A DNA stretch of 44,897 bases, taken from assembly GCA_905221505.1 (NCBI GenBank), contig CAJNDL010000012.1:1-44897 (forward strand), given 5' to 3'. The stretch comes from a bacterium. GTDB lineage: Bacteria; Bacillota; Bacilli; Lactobacillales; Streptococcaceae. Positions 35,304 to 43,482 of the stretch are shown here, one piece after another. The notes beneath the pieces are model-generated. The model searched no databases, was not told the DNA's origin, and saw nothing but the letters and a program-made list of their open reading frames with translations. The first letter of the stretch is position 1; every line of letters begins with the position of its first letter. A program made the position numbers and the translations under genes.

Positions 35304-35861
35304 ATGACTAGTGAATACCAGAAAATGATAGCAGGCGAGTTTTACCGTCCATCAGACCCAGAACTAAGAGCCTTAGCTCAGGCTTCTCGCCAAAAACAGG
35401 TTGCCTTTAACAAGGAAGAAGATCCCTTAAAAGGAGCCGAAATCATCAAGACTTGGTTTGGCTCAACCGGGAAAAATCTTTATATCAATACACGCTTGAT
35501 GGTGGACTACGGTGTCAACATCCATCTAGGGGAAAATTTTTACTCTAACTGGAACTTGACCATGCTGGACATCTGTCCCATTCGTATCGGGGACAATGCT
35601 ATGATCGGCCCCAACTGTCAGTTTTTGACTCCCCTCCATCCACTAGATCCACAGGATCGCAATTCAGGTATCGAGTACGGAAAGCCTATCACAATCGGAG
35701 ATAATTTCTGGGCTGGTGGTGGCGTCATTGTCCTTCCTGGAGTGACACTGGGAAATAATGTCGTTGCAGGAGCAGGGTCCGTAATTACCAAGTCCTTCGG
35801 TGACAATGTTGTCCTAGCGGGTAATCCTGCGCGCGTGATTAAGGAAATACCTGTGAAATAA
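35304..35861 (+). CDS. Galactoside/maltose O-acetyltransferase (left-handed beta-helix)
   Basis: 185 residues from the ATG at 35304 after AAGGAGAA. N-terminal MTSEYQKMIAGEFYRPSDPEL is the Mac domain of sugar acetyltransferases. It is followed by hexapeptide repeats and the catalytic His in LTPLHPLDP. Uses acetyl-CoA to acetylate sugars, perhaps for detoxification. Confidence 0.88.
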   Translation: MTSEYQKMIAGEFYRPSDPELRALAQASRQKQVAFNKEEDPLKGAEIIKTWFGSTGKNLYINTRLMVDYGVNIHLGENFYSNWNLTMLDICPIRIGDNAMIGPNCQFLTPLHPLDPQDRNSGIEYGKPITIGDNFWAGGGVIVLPGVTLGNNVVAGAGSVITKSFGDNVVLAGNPARVIKEIPVK

Positions 35862-35867
35862 AAGTAG

Positions 35868-35896
35868 AAAGAAACAGCGGAAGTTGTTTCTTTTTT
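35868..35896 (+). terminator. Terminator after the acetyltransferase
   Basis: AAAGAAACA (35868-35876) pairs with TGTTTCTTT (35885-35893), then TTT. Confidence 0.8.
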
Positions 35897-36023
35897 GTAG
35901 GTTTCATCATTTTTACCCAGCTCACATTTACCTACTCTATCTCTTAGCAAGTCTGTTTCATTAAGCAAGTTCAAAGTATCTCGTAAGTGGGATGTTTTTC
36001 TCCTCAGTTCATCAGTTCCCTCC

Positions 36024-36051
36024 TTGACACTCTGCCAGCTTTTGATACAAT
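36024..36051 (+). promoter_or_regulatory. Promoter of the nucleoside phosphorylase gene
   Basis: -35 TTGACA at 36024-36029 and -10 TACAAT at 36046-36051 with a 16-bp spacer. Confidence 0.8.
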
Positions 36052-36076
36052 AGTACAAAATCAGAGGAGGTGGGCT

Positions 36077-36841
36077 ATGATTCAGAAACATGTGATTCCC
36101 ATTTTAGAGTTTGATGATAATCCTCAGGCGGTCATCATGCCTAATCACGAGAGGTTGGATTTGCACTTGCCCAAGAAGTGTGTCTATGCATTTTTAGGTG
36201 AAGAGATTGACCGTTATGCGAAGGAAGTAGGGGCGGACTGTGTCGGCGAATTCGTTTCTGCCACCAAGACATATCCGGTATATGTTATCGACTACAAGGG
36301 TGAGGAAATTTGTCTGGCTCAGGCTCCTGTTGGTTCTGCCCCAGCAGCCCAGTTTATGGATTGGTTGATTGGCTATGGTGTGGAGCAAATCATTTCCACT
36401 GGTACCTGTGGTGTGCTAGCTGATATAGAAGAAAATGCCTTTCTCGTCCCTGTTCGGGCTTTACGAGATGAGGGGGCCAGTTACCACTATATGGCACCTT
36501 CTCGTTATATGGAAATTCAGCCAGAGGCTATTGCTGCCATTGAGCGAGTTTTGGAAGACAGAGAGATTCCCTATGAAGAAGTCATGACCTGGACGACAGA
36601 TGGTTTTTACCGAGAAACGGCTGAAAAGGTGGCTTATCGCAAGGAGGAAGGCTGTGCTGTTGTGGAGATGGAGTGTGCTGCACTTGCGGCAGTAGCTCAA
36701 CTGCGCGGGGTTCTCTGGGGAGAGTTGTTGTTTACAGCGGACTCTCTAGCCGACTTGGACCAGTACGACAGTCGTGACTGGGGTTCAGAAGCTTTCGAGA
36801 AGGCCTTGGAACTCTGCCTTGAGATAGCCTTTCATATCTAA
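36077..36841 (+). CDS. Nucleoside (uridine-type) phosphorylase
   Basis: 254 residues from the ATG at 36077, after AGAGGAGG. PNP/UDP family motifs: QAPVGSAPAAQFMDWLIGYG, STGTCGVL and VVEMECAALAAVA, where Glu-Met-Glu binds ribose. Splits nucleosides to base and ribose-1-phosphate. The longer frame from 35987 runs through the promoter and is rejected. Confidence 0.85.
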   Translation: MIQKHVIPILEFDDNPQAVIMPNHERLDLHLPKKCVYAFLGEEIDRYAKEVGADCVGEFVSATKTYPVYVIDYKGEEICLAQAPVGSAPAAQFMDWLIGYGVEQIISTGTCGVLADIEENAFLVPVRALRDEGASYHYMAPSRYMEIQPEAIAAIERVLEDREIPYEEVMTWTTDGFYRETAEKVAYRKEEGCAVVEMECAALAAVAQLRGVLWGELLFTADSLADLDQYDSRDWGSEAFEKALELCLEIAFHI

Positions 36842-36859
36842 CTCCTATCCTTCTTTTTA

Positions 36860-36868
36860 TGGTACAAT
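36860..36868 (+). promoter_or_regulatory. Extended -10 promoter at trkH, possibly leaderless
   Basis: TGG-TACAAT with TACAAT at 36863-36868. The trkH ATG is at 36875, about where transcription would start, and there is no ribosome site before it. Confidence 0.45.
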
Positions 36869-36874
36869 GGATGT

Positions 36875-38254
36875 ATGTTATTCAAATTATTTGTGAAAAA
36901 ACTTGAAAGGGTCTTTGGCGGACTTTCGCCAGCTCGTCGGATTTTTTTAAGTTTCGCTGGAGTTATTTTTATAGGTTCTCTCCTTTTGAGTTTGCCTTTT
37001 GTTCAGGTAAGTGGTTCGCAGGCTACTTATTTTGACCATCTCTTTACGACGGTTTCTATGGTCTGTGTGACTGGGCTTTTTACGCAACCAGTGGCTACCA
37101 CCTATAATGTCTGGGGGCAGCTGATTTGTATGCTCTTGATCCAGATTGGTGGTCTGGGGCTCATGACCTTTATCGGGGTCTTTTATATTCAGGGGAAGCA
37201 AAAGCTCAGTCTTCGCAGTCGTGAAACTATTCAGGAGAGTTTTAGTTATGGGGAGACTCGGTCACTGAAGGCCTTTATGCGGTCCATCTTTTTGACGACT
37301 TTTCTGGTGGAGGGCTTGGGTGCCTTCCTGCTAAGTTTCCGTTTTATTCCTGAGTTCGGCTGGGGAAGGGGCATTTTTACCTCTATCTTTTTAGCCATTT
37401 CAGCCTTTTGTAATGCTGGTTTTGATAATTTTGGCAGTAGCAGTTTAGTGAATTATCAGACGGATCCTTTAATCAATCTGGTCATTGCTGGCTTGATTAT
37501 CACGGGTGGTCTGGGTTTTATGGTCTGGTTTGACTTGGCAACCCAGCTAGGCAAGAAGAAAAAACGTCGACTACGTTTCCACACCAAGTTGGTCCTCTTC
37601 TTGACCGCAGGAATTTTGCTGTTTGGGACAGTATCCACACTCTTTACAGAGTGGCACAATCCTGGGACCATTGGCAATCTCAGTGTCCCAGAGAAAGTGC
37701 TGGTTAGCTTTTTCCAAACCGTCAGCATGAGAACAGCTGGCTTTGCTTCTATTGACTACACCCAAGCTCGACCTGTGACCCTGTTTATCTATATCCTACA
37801 GATGTTTCTGGGTGGAGCACCTGGAGGAACGGCTGGGGGGCTCAAGATTACGACCTTCTTTGTCTTGTTGGTCTTTGCTCGTAGTGAGTTGCTGGGCTTA
37901 CCTCATGCCAATGTTGCGCAGAGAACTATTGAGGCTCGAACAGTCCAAAAATCCTTTAGTGTCTTCATTATCTTTTTGATGACCTTCTTGTTGGGCTTGA
38001 TGTTGCTGGGAATTACGGCAGAAGGAACGCCGCGATTTATCTACCTCATGTTTGAGACCATTTCAGCTCTTGCGACAGTTGGGGTAACGGCAAATCTGAC
38101 ACCAGAATTGGGCAAGCTAGCTCTTAGCATTGTCATGGTGCTCATGTTTATTGGCCGTATCGGTCCCTTGACCTTGCTGGTTAGTCTAGCTGACTACCAG
38201 CCTGATAAGAAAGATTTGATTCAGTATATGAAAGCAGATATTAGTATTGGATAA
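36875..38254 (+). CDS. trkH: Potassium uptake membrane subunit TrkH/KtrB
   Basis: 459 residues of the TrkH/KtrB family with four pore-loop glycine motifs in order: VCVTGLF, AFCNAGF, MRTAGF and ATVGVTAN. About eight to ten membrane helices. It passes K+ (or Na+) with the gating subunit encoded 13 bp downstream. It is the TrkH partner of CabP in pneumococcus. Translation start has no ribosome site. Confidence 0.92.
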   Translation: MLFKLFVKKLERVFGGLSPARRIFLSFAGVIFIGSLLLSLPFVQVSGSQATYFDHLFTTVSMVCVTGLFTQPVATTYNVWGQLICMLLIQIGGLGLMTFIGVFYIQGKQKLSLRSRETIQESFSYGETRSLKAFMRSIFLTTFLVEGLGAFLLSFRFIPEFGWGRGIFTSIFLAISAFCNAGFDNFGSSSLVNYQTDPLINLVIAGLIITGGLGFMVWFDLATQLGKKKKRRLRFHTKLVLFLTAGILLFGTVSTLFTEWHNPGTIGNLSVPEKVLVSFFQTVSMRTAGFASIDYTQARPVTLFIYILQMFLGGAPGGTAGGLKITTFFVLLVFARSELLGLPHANVAQRTIEARTVQKSFSVFIIFLMTFLLGLMLLGITAEGTPRFIYLMFETISALATVGVTANLTPELGKLALSIVMVLMFIGRIGPLTLLVSLADYQPDKKDLIQYMKADISIG

Positions 38255-38267
38255 GAAAGGAAGAACG

Positions 38268-38933
38268 ATGTCAGATCGTACGATTGGAATTTTAGGTTTG
38301 GGGATTTTCGGGAGTAGTGTCCTGACGGCCCTCGCCAAGCAAGATATGAATATTATTGCCATTGACGACCACGCCGAGCGCATCAATCAATTTGAGCCAG
38401 TTTTGGCGCGTGGAGTTGTTGGTGATATTACAGACGAAGAACTCCTCAGAACTGCGGGGATTGATACCTGTGATACGGTTGTAGTGGCAACAGGGGAAAA
38501 TCTGGAATCGAGTGTTCTTGCAGTGATGCATTGTAAGAGCTTGGGTGTGCCGAGGGTTATTGCCAAGGTCAAAAGCCAGACAGCCAAGAAGGTGCTGGAA
38601 AAAATCGGTGCTGACTCGGTAATCTCGCCTGAGTATGAAATGGGGCAGTCTCTAGCGCAGACCATTCTCTTTCATAACAATGTTGATGTCTTTCAGTTGG
38701 ATAAAAATGTGTCTATCGTGGAGATGAAAATTCCTAGTGTTTGGGCTGGTCAAAGCCTGAGTCAGCTAGATCTACGTGGCAAATACAACCTCAATGTCCT
38801 AGGATTTCGTGAACAAGAAAATTCACCACTGGATGTCCAGTTTGGGCCTAATGACCTCTTGAAGTCAGATGCCTATATCTTAGCAGTCATTAACAACCAG
38901 TATCTAGATGACTTAGCAGAATTAAATTCGTAA
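38268..38933 (+). CDS. trkA: K+ uptake regulator TrkA/KtrA (c-di-AMP-binding CabP type)
   Basis: 221 residues from the ATG at 38268 after GAAAGGAAG. N-terminal RCK_N Rossmann domain (GILGLGIFGSS at 7-17, VGDITDEELL) and C-terminal RCK_C domain (about 140-221). It gates TrkH by nucleotide binding. The pneumococcal homologue CabP binds c-di-AMP through RCK_C and then stops K+ uptake (established). Confidence 0.92.
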   Translation: MSDRTIGILGLGIFGSSVLTALAKQDMNIIAIDDHAERINQFEPVLARGVVGDITDEELLRTAGIDTCDTVVVATGENLESSVLAVMHCKSLGVPRVIAKVKSQTAKKVLEKIGADSVISPEYEMGQSLAQTILFHNNVDVFQLDKNVSIVEMKIPSVWAGQSLSQLDLRGKYNLNVLGFREQENSPLDVQFGPNDLLKSDAYILAVINNQYLDDLAELNS

Positions 38934-38934
38934 G

Positions 38935-38955
38935 GAGGGGAATCCCCTCTTTTTT
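38935..38955 (+). terminator. Terminator after trkA
   Basis: GAGGGG (38935-38940) pairs with CCCCTC (38944-38949), with TTTTTT following. Compact GC stem with a 3-nt loop. Confidence 0.8.
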
Positions 38956-39049
38956 GATGTCCAAGATAGCAAATAGAGAGAAATCTGTATTCCAATTGAG
39001 ACTAGAACCCCTTGTATTCTAGTAAAAGTCCTTCAGAAGCTGGACTTTA

Positions 39050-39058
39050 TGGTAGAAT
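39050..39058 (+). promoter_or_regulatory. Promoter upstream of the glycosyltransferase
   Basis: TGG-TAGAAT, extended -10 at 39053-39058. The RUP-like element follows and so lies in the leader. The 330-bp gap from trkA holds only this, the terminator and that element. Confidence 0.5.
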
Positions 39059-39081
39059 AGAAAGAAGTGACAAGAGAGTAA

Positions 39082-39230
39082 TACTCAATGAAAATCAAAG
39101 ATCAAACTAGGAAACTAGCCGCAAGCTGCTCAAAACACTGTTTTGAGGTTGTGGATAGAACTGACGAAGTCAGTAACCATATCTACGGCAAGGCGACGTT
39201 GACGCGATTTGAAGAGATTTTCGAAGAGTA
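39082..39230 (-). mobile_element. RUP-like element, copy 3 (inverted)
   Basis: 149 bp, the same length as copy 1, in the reverse orientation: TACTCAATGAAAATCAAA to GAGATTTTCGAAGAGTA, flanked by A-TA and TA. It has the same central part (GACTTCGTCAGTTC read on the other strand) as copy 1. Confidence 0.75.
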
Positions 39231-39263
39231 TAAGAAAAAATCAGTCCCCTAAAGGAGTAGATC

Positions 39264-40280
39264 ATGAAGTTATTGTCTATCGCCATTCCTAGCTATAATG
39301 CCGCGGCTTATCTTCATTACTGTGTGGAGTCGCTAGTGATTGGTGGTGAGCAAGTTGAGATTTTGATTATCAATGATGGATCTCAGGACCAGACTCAGGA
39401 AATCGCTGAGCGTTTAACCAGCAAGTATCCTAACATCGTTAGAGCCATCTATCAGGAAAATAAGGGTCATGGCGGTGCTGTCAATCGTGGCTTGGCAGAG
39501 GCTTCTGGGCGTTATTTTAAAGTGGTTGATAGTGATGACTGGGTGGATCCCCGTGCCTATTTGAAAATTTTGGAGACCTTGCAGGAACTAGAGAGTGAAT
39601 GTCAAGAGGTGGATGCTTTTGTGACCAATTTTGTCTATGAAAAGGAAGGCCAGTCTCGTAAGAAGAGTATGAGTTATGAGTCAGTTTTGCCTGTCCAGCA
39701 GATTTTTGGCTGGGACCAGGTCGGAAATTTCTCAAAAGGCCAGTATATCATGATGCACTCGCTGATTTACCGGACAGATTTGTTGCGAGCGAGCCAGTTC
39801 CAACTGCCTGAGCATACTTTTTATGTCGATAATCTCTTTGTTTTTACCCCCCTTCAGCAGGTCAAGACCATGTACTATCTGCCTGTCGATTTCTATCGTT
39901 ATTTGATTGGGCGTGAGGACCAGTCTGTCAATGAGCAAGTGATGATTAAACGCATTGACCAGCAACTCAAGGTCAATCGACTCTTGGTAGACCAGCTTGA
40001 TTTGTCTAAAGTAAGCCACCCCAAAATGAGAGAATATCTGTTGAATCATATTGAGATTACGACAGTTATTTCTAGCGCCTTGCTCAATCGAGCAGGAACA
40101 GCGGAGCATCTAGCTAAAAAGCGGGAGCTGTGGACCTATATTCAGCAGGAAAATCCAGAGGTCTTTCAAGCTATTCGTAAGACTATGTTGAGCCGTTTGA
40201 CCAAACATTCCGTCTTGCCAGCTCGCAAACTGTCCAATGTCGTCTATCAAATCACCAAATCTGTTTATGGATTTAATTAA
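39264..40280 (+). CDS. Family 2 glycosyltransferase
   Basis: 338 residues. GT-A fold: SIAIPSYNAAAYL, the first acidic motif IINDGSQDQT, and VVDSDDWVD as the metal-binding DxD. No membrane helix, so probably a cytoplasmic enzyme of surface glycan or adhesin glycosylation. The acceptor is unknown; it precedes the pavB gene but is separated from it by a terminator. AAAGGAG ribosome site at 39251-39257. Confidence 0.85.
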   Translation: MKLLSIAIPSYNAAAYLHYCVESLVIGGEQVEILIINDGSQDQTQEIAERLTSKYPNIVRAIYQENKGHGGAVNRGLAEASGRYFKVVDSDDWVDPRAYLKILETLQELESECQEVDAFVTNFVYEKEGQSRKKSMSYESVLPVQQIFGWDQVGNFSKGQYIMMHSLIYRTDLLRASQFQLPEHTFYVDNLFVFTPLQQVKTMYYLPVDFYRYLIGREDQSVNEQVMIKRIDQQLKVNRLLVDQLDLSKVSHPKMREYLLNHIEITTVISSALLNRAGTAEHLAKKRELWTYIQQENPEVFQAIRKTMLSRLTKHSVLPARKLSNVVYQITKSVYGFN

Positions 40281-40298
40281 TATAAGTATTTTATAAGA

Positions 40299-40344
40299 GG
40301 GATTTAAGAAAAATTTTAACTTTTTCTTAATCCTTTTTAATTTT
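40299..40344 (+). terminator. AT-rich terminator between glycosyltransferase and pavB
   Basis: GGATTTAAGAAAAA (40300-40313) pairs with TTTTTCTTAATCC (40321-40333) with one bulge, then TTTTTAATTTT. The TTAAGAAAAA arms could also look like a TTTAAG-type regulator site, but the hairpin explains them better. Confidence 0.65.
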
Positions 40345-40351
40345 AGGAGAT

Positions 40352-40357
40352 TATACT
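40352..40357 (+). promoter_or_regulatory. -10 of the pavB promoter
   Basis: TATACT at 40352-40357 with no good -35, compatible with activation by a regulator (TCS08 is known to affect PavB). CTAAGGAGAA follows before the ATG. Confidence 0.5.
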
Positions 40358-40395
40358 AGAGTCATCAAATAAAGAAAAACTCTAAGGAGAATCCT

Positions 40396-42660
40396 ATGAA
40401 ATTCAATCCAAATCAAAGATATACTCGTTGGTCTATTCGCCGTCTTAGTGTCGGTGTTGCCTCAGTTGTTGTGGCTAGTGGCTTCTTTGTCCTAGTTGGT
40501 CAACCAAGTTCGGTACGTGCCGATGTAGTCAATCCGACCCCTGCTCAAGTCGTGCCAGACGCTGCTTCGGTTAGTGAAAAGAGCGACTTACCAGCAGAAC
40601 TTCTCAAAGAAGCAGTCGATACAGCTCTTCCTTCAGAACAGGCAGACTCAGCACCTAAAGCAAGCTTGGATACTACAAGCTCTCCAGAGAAAGCGGATGT
40701 GGCTGCTAAAGACCAAGTAGTAGCACCAAAAGAAGAAGTGCAAGCAAAACCAGAATCTAAGAAAGAAACAGAAGATGCGGTTAAACCTGCGACAAATCCT
40801 GTTCCTGCAGTTACTGGACAAGACCGTGAAGCAAATGAAGCGCAACCAGCAACTACACCAGCTGAAGTACAAAAAGGCGTAGCCGACAATACCAAAGACA
40901 CAGTAGACGTTCCAGCCACTTACTTGGACAAGGCCAATTTCCCTGGTCCATTCACAGCCGGTGTCAACCAAGTCATTCCATACGAATTCTTCGCAGGTGA
41001 CGGCATGTTGACACGCCTTATCTTGAAAGCATCAGACAAGGCCCCATGGTCAGACAATGGCTCAGCTAAAAATCCCGCCCTTCCACCAGTAGAGAAATTG
41101 GGCAAAGGCCTTTACTTCTATGAAGTAGATTTGGCAGGCACTCAAGATAAATCAGATAAAGAGCTTCTTGACTTGTTGAAACAAAACGGTACGCAAAGCT
41201 ATAAAGCTACCATCAAAGTGTACGGTGCGAAGGACGGCAAGGCAGACTTGAGCAACCTTGTAGCAACTAAAAATTTGGATGTCAACTTGAACGGCTTGAC
41301 TACTCCAGCTGAAGTTCAAAAAGGTGTGGCCGATAATACTAAAGACACAGTAGATGTTCCAGCAACATACTTGGACAAAGCTAACTTCCCTGGCCCATTC
41401 ACAGCTGGCGTCAACCAAGTCATCCCATACGAGTTCTTCGCTGGTGACGGCATGTTAACACGCCTTATCTTGAAATCATCAGACAAGGCCCCATGGTCAG
41501 ACAACGGCTCTGCTAAAAATCCTGCTCTTCCACCAGTAGAAAAATTGGGCAAAGGCCTTTACTTCTATGAAGTGGACTTGGCCGGCACCCAAGGTAAATC
41601 TGACAAAGATCTTCTTGACCTCTTAAAACAAAACGGTACGCAAAGTTATAAAGCTACTATCAAAGTGTACGGCGCAAAAGACGGCAAGGCCGACTTGAGC
41701 AACCTTGTAGCGACTAAAGATTTGGATATCAACTTGAATGGCTTAACTACACCAGCTGAAGTTCAAAAAGGCGTAGCCGACAATACCAAAGACACAGTAG
41801 ATGTTCCAGCAACATACTTGGACAAAGCTAACTTCCCTGGTCCATTTACAGCTGGTGTCAACCAAGTTATTCCATACGAATTCTTCGCTGGTGACGGCAT
41901 GTTGACTCGCCTTATCTTGAAAGCTTCTGACAAGGCTCCATGGTCAGACAATGGCTCAGCTAAAAATCCAGCTCTCCCACCAGTAGAAAAATTGGGCAAA
42001 GGCCTCTACTTCTATGAAGTAGATTTGGCAGGAACTCAAGGTAAATCTGACAAAGAACTGCTTGACCTCTTGAAACAAAACGGCACTCAAAGCTATAAAG
42101 CTACCATCAAAGTGTACGGTGCGAAAGATGGCAAGGCAGACTTGACTAACCTCGTAGCAACTAAAGATTTGGATGTCAACTTGAATGGATATCAGTCTCT
42201 TATTCCGATGCAATCAGGCTTCGTCCCATCTTCTAATGGTTCAGCTATGCCGGCTCCAATGATGAATAGTCATCAAGATGCATCTAATATGAACGCTCAA
42301 ATGCCAAGTGTCAATCAAGATGAGATGAAATCTCAAATGCCAGCTACTAGCCAGGATAAGATGATGCCTAACAAAGAGCAGGATAAAACCATGAATGCTA
42401 GCCAATCAATGGCAACTCCAAGCATGAAACAAGACCAAACTCCAGCAGCCTCAAGCAAAATGTCTGATGAAGGCAAGATGGCGTCTAATAACAAGGTGTC
42501 AAGTCCAATGATGGCTGATCAAATGAAAGAGCAAAAAGACATGCTTCCATATACTGGTGAAGCTCAAACATCAATGGCTACTATTGGATTCTTTGGACTC
42601 GCCTTGGCTGGACTGCTAGGTGGCCTCGGTTTGAAAGCTAAAAAAGAGGAAAATGACTAG
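40396..42660 (+). CDS. pavB: Sortase-anchored fibronectin-binding adhesin PavB
   Basis: 754 residues. Long signal peptide of the YSIRK-like kind (RWSIRRLSVGVASVVVASG, cleavage near VRAD at 43), a Pro/Ala/Lys-rich stalk, three SSURE repeats of 149 residues each (bases 40861, 41308, 41755) and a Met-rich region. The sortase site LPYTG, a membrane helix and the tail KAKKEEND end the protein. SSURE repeats bind fibronectin and plasminogen in pneumococcal PavB. Repeat number varies among strains; three is low. The Met-rich region (19 Met in about 118 residues) is unusual for a wall-spanning part. Confidence 0.92.
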   Translation: MKFNPNQRYTRWSIRRLSVGVASVVVASGFFVLVGQPSSVRADVVNPTPAQVVPDAASVSEKSDLPAELLKEAVDTALPSEQADSAPKASLDTTSSPEKADVAAKDQVVAPKEEVQAKPESKKETEDAVKPATNPVPAVTGQDREANEAQPATTPAEVQKGVADNTKDTVDVPATYLDKANFPGPFTAGVNQVIPYEFFAGDGMLTRLILKASDKAPWSDNGSAKNPALPPVEKLGKGLYFYEVDLAGTQDKSDKELLDLLKQNGTQSYKATIKVYGAKDGKADLSNLVATKNLDVNLNGLTTPAEVQKGVADNTKDTVDVPATYLDKANFPGPFTAGVNQVIPYEFFAGDGMLTRLILKSSDKAPWSDNGSAKNPALPPVEKLGKGLYFYEVDLAGTQGKSDKDLLDLLKQNGTQSYKATIKVYGAKDGKADLSNLVATKDLDINLNGLTTPAEVQKGVADNTKDTVDVPATYLDKANFPGPFTAGVNQVIPYEFFAGDGMLTRLILKASDKAPWSDNGSAKNPALPPVEKLGKGLYFYEVDLAGTQGKSDKELLDLLKQNGTQSYKATIKVYGAKDGKADLTNLVATKDLDVNLNGYQSLIPMQSGFVPSSNGSAMPAPMMNSHQDASNMNAQMPSVNQDEMKSQMPATSQDKMMPNKEQDKTMNASQSMATPSMKQDQTPAASSKMSDEGKMASNNKVSSPMMADQMKEQKDMLPYTGEAQTSMATIGFFGLALAGLLGGLGLKAKKEEND
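40861..42190 (+). repeat. Three SSURE repeats, 447-bp period
   Basis: Repeats begin at 40861, 41308 and 41755, each opening AEVQKGVADNTKDTVDVPATY. Protein copies differ at very few residues (for example Ala/Ser in the LILK-xSDK segment), but the bases differ at many silent sites, so selection holds the protein. Confidence 0.9.
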
Positions 42661-42734
42661 TCTAGATACAGACTTTCTATCTAGGATTTGAAAAATCCAG
42701 ATATCGTTTAGAATGTTCGTAAAGAGATTAAAAT

Positions 42735-42769
42735 AGTGTTATACTATTGTGGTATAGCACTGTTTTTTT
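42735..42769 (+). terminator. Terminator of pavB in the leader of the regulator gene
   Basis: AGTGTTATAC (42735-42744) pairs with GTATAGCACT (42752-42761), then GTTTTTTT. The TATACT at 42740-42745 in the left arm could be the -10 for the regulator gene, whose ribosome site follows at once. Confidence 0.7.
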
Positions 42770-42783
42770 CAAAGGAGAGACAG

Positions 42784-43482
42784 ATGGGAAAGACAATTTT
42801 ACTCGTTGACGACGAGGTAGAAATCACAGATATTCATCAACGCTATCTGGTTCAGGCGGGATATCAGGTTTTGGTGGCTCATGATGGAGTAGAGGCCTTG
42901 GAAATCTTCAAGCGAAAAGCGATTGATTTGATTATTACAGATATCATGATGCCTCGGATGGATGGTTATGATTTGATTAGCGAAGTTCAGTATCAATCTC
43001 CGGATCAGCCTTTTCTCTTTATCACGGCTAAGACCAGTGAGCAGGACAAGATTTATGGCCTGAGCTTAGGGGCAGATGACTTTATTGCCAAGCCCTTTAG
43101 CCCGCGTGAGCTGGTTTTGCGTGTCCACAATATCTTGCGTCGCCTTCATCGTGGAGGTGAGACAGAGGTTGTCAGTCTCGGGGATTTACGGATGAATCAC
43201 GGTAGCCATGAGGTCCAAGTTGGAGATGTAGCGCTTGATTTGACAGTCAAATCCTTCGAACTTCTATGGCTTTTAACCAGCAATCCAGAGCGGGTTTTCT
43301 CTAAGACAGACCTCTATGAAAAGGTCTGGCAAGAAGATTATGTGGATGATACCAATACCTTGAATGTTCATATTCATGCTCTTCGACAGGAGTTGGCTAA
43401 ACATGCCAGTGCAGAAACGCCTACCATCAAGACCGTCTGGGGCTTGGGCTACAAAATTGAGAAAGCACGAGGTAGTCAATGA
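42784..43482 (+). CDS. rr08: Response regulator, OmpR family (RR08/SaeR type)
   Basis: 232 residues from the ATG at 42784 after AAAGGAGAG. Receiver domain with acidic DD at 9-10, phospho-acceptor Asp53 (IITDIMMPRMDG) and K in FIAKPFSPREL; C-terminal winged-helix DNA-binding domain (about 135-232). It pairs with the kinase that overlaps it by 4 bp. In pneumococcus TCS08 affects pavB and pilus expression. Confidence 0.9.
   Translation: MGKTILLVDDEVEITDIHQRYLVQAGYQVLVAHDGVEALEIFKRKAIDLIITDIMMPRMDGYDLISEVQYQSPDQPFLFITAKTSEQDKIYGLSLGADDFIAKPFSPRELVLRVHNILRRLHRGGETEVVSLGDLRMNHGSHEVQVGDVALDLTVKSFELLWLLTSNPERVFSKTDLYEKVWQEDYVDDTNTLNVHIHALRQELAKHASAETPTIKTVWGLGYKIEKARGSQ

Noticed and set aside
40302..40325. 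CiaR-type TTTAAG direct repeat before pavB
   Set aside because: The second half does not fit the spacing, and the same bases make a good terminator stem.
41316..41999. Minus-strand frames of 78 codons in the pavB repeats
   Set aside because: They are shadows of the SSURE repeats, repeated with the same 447-bp period.
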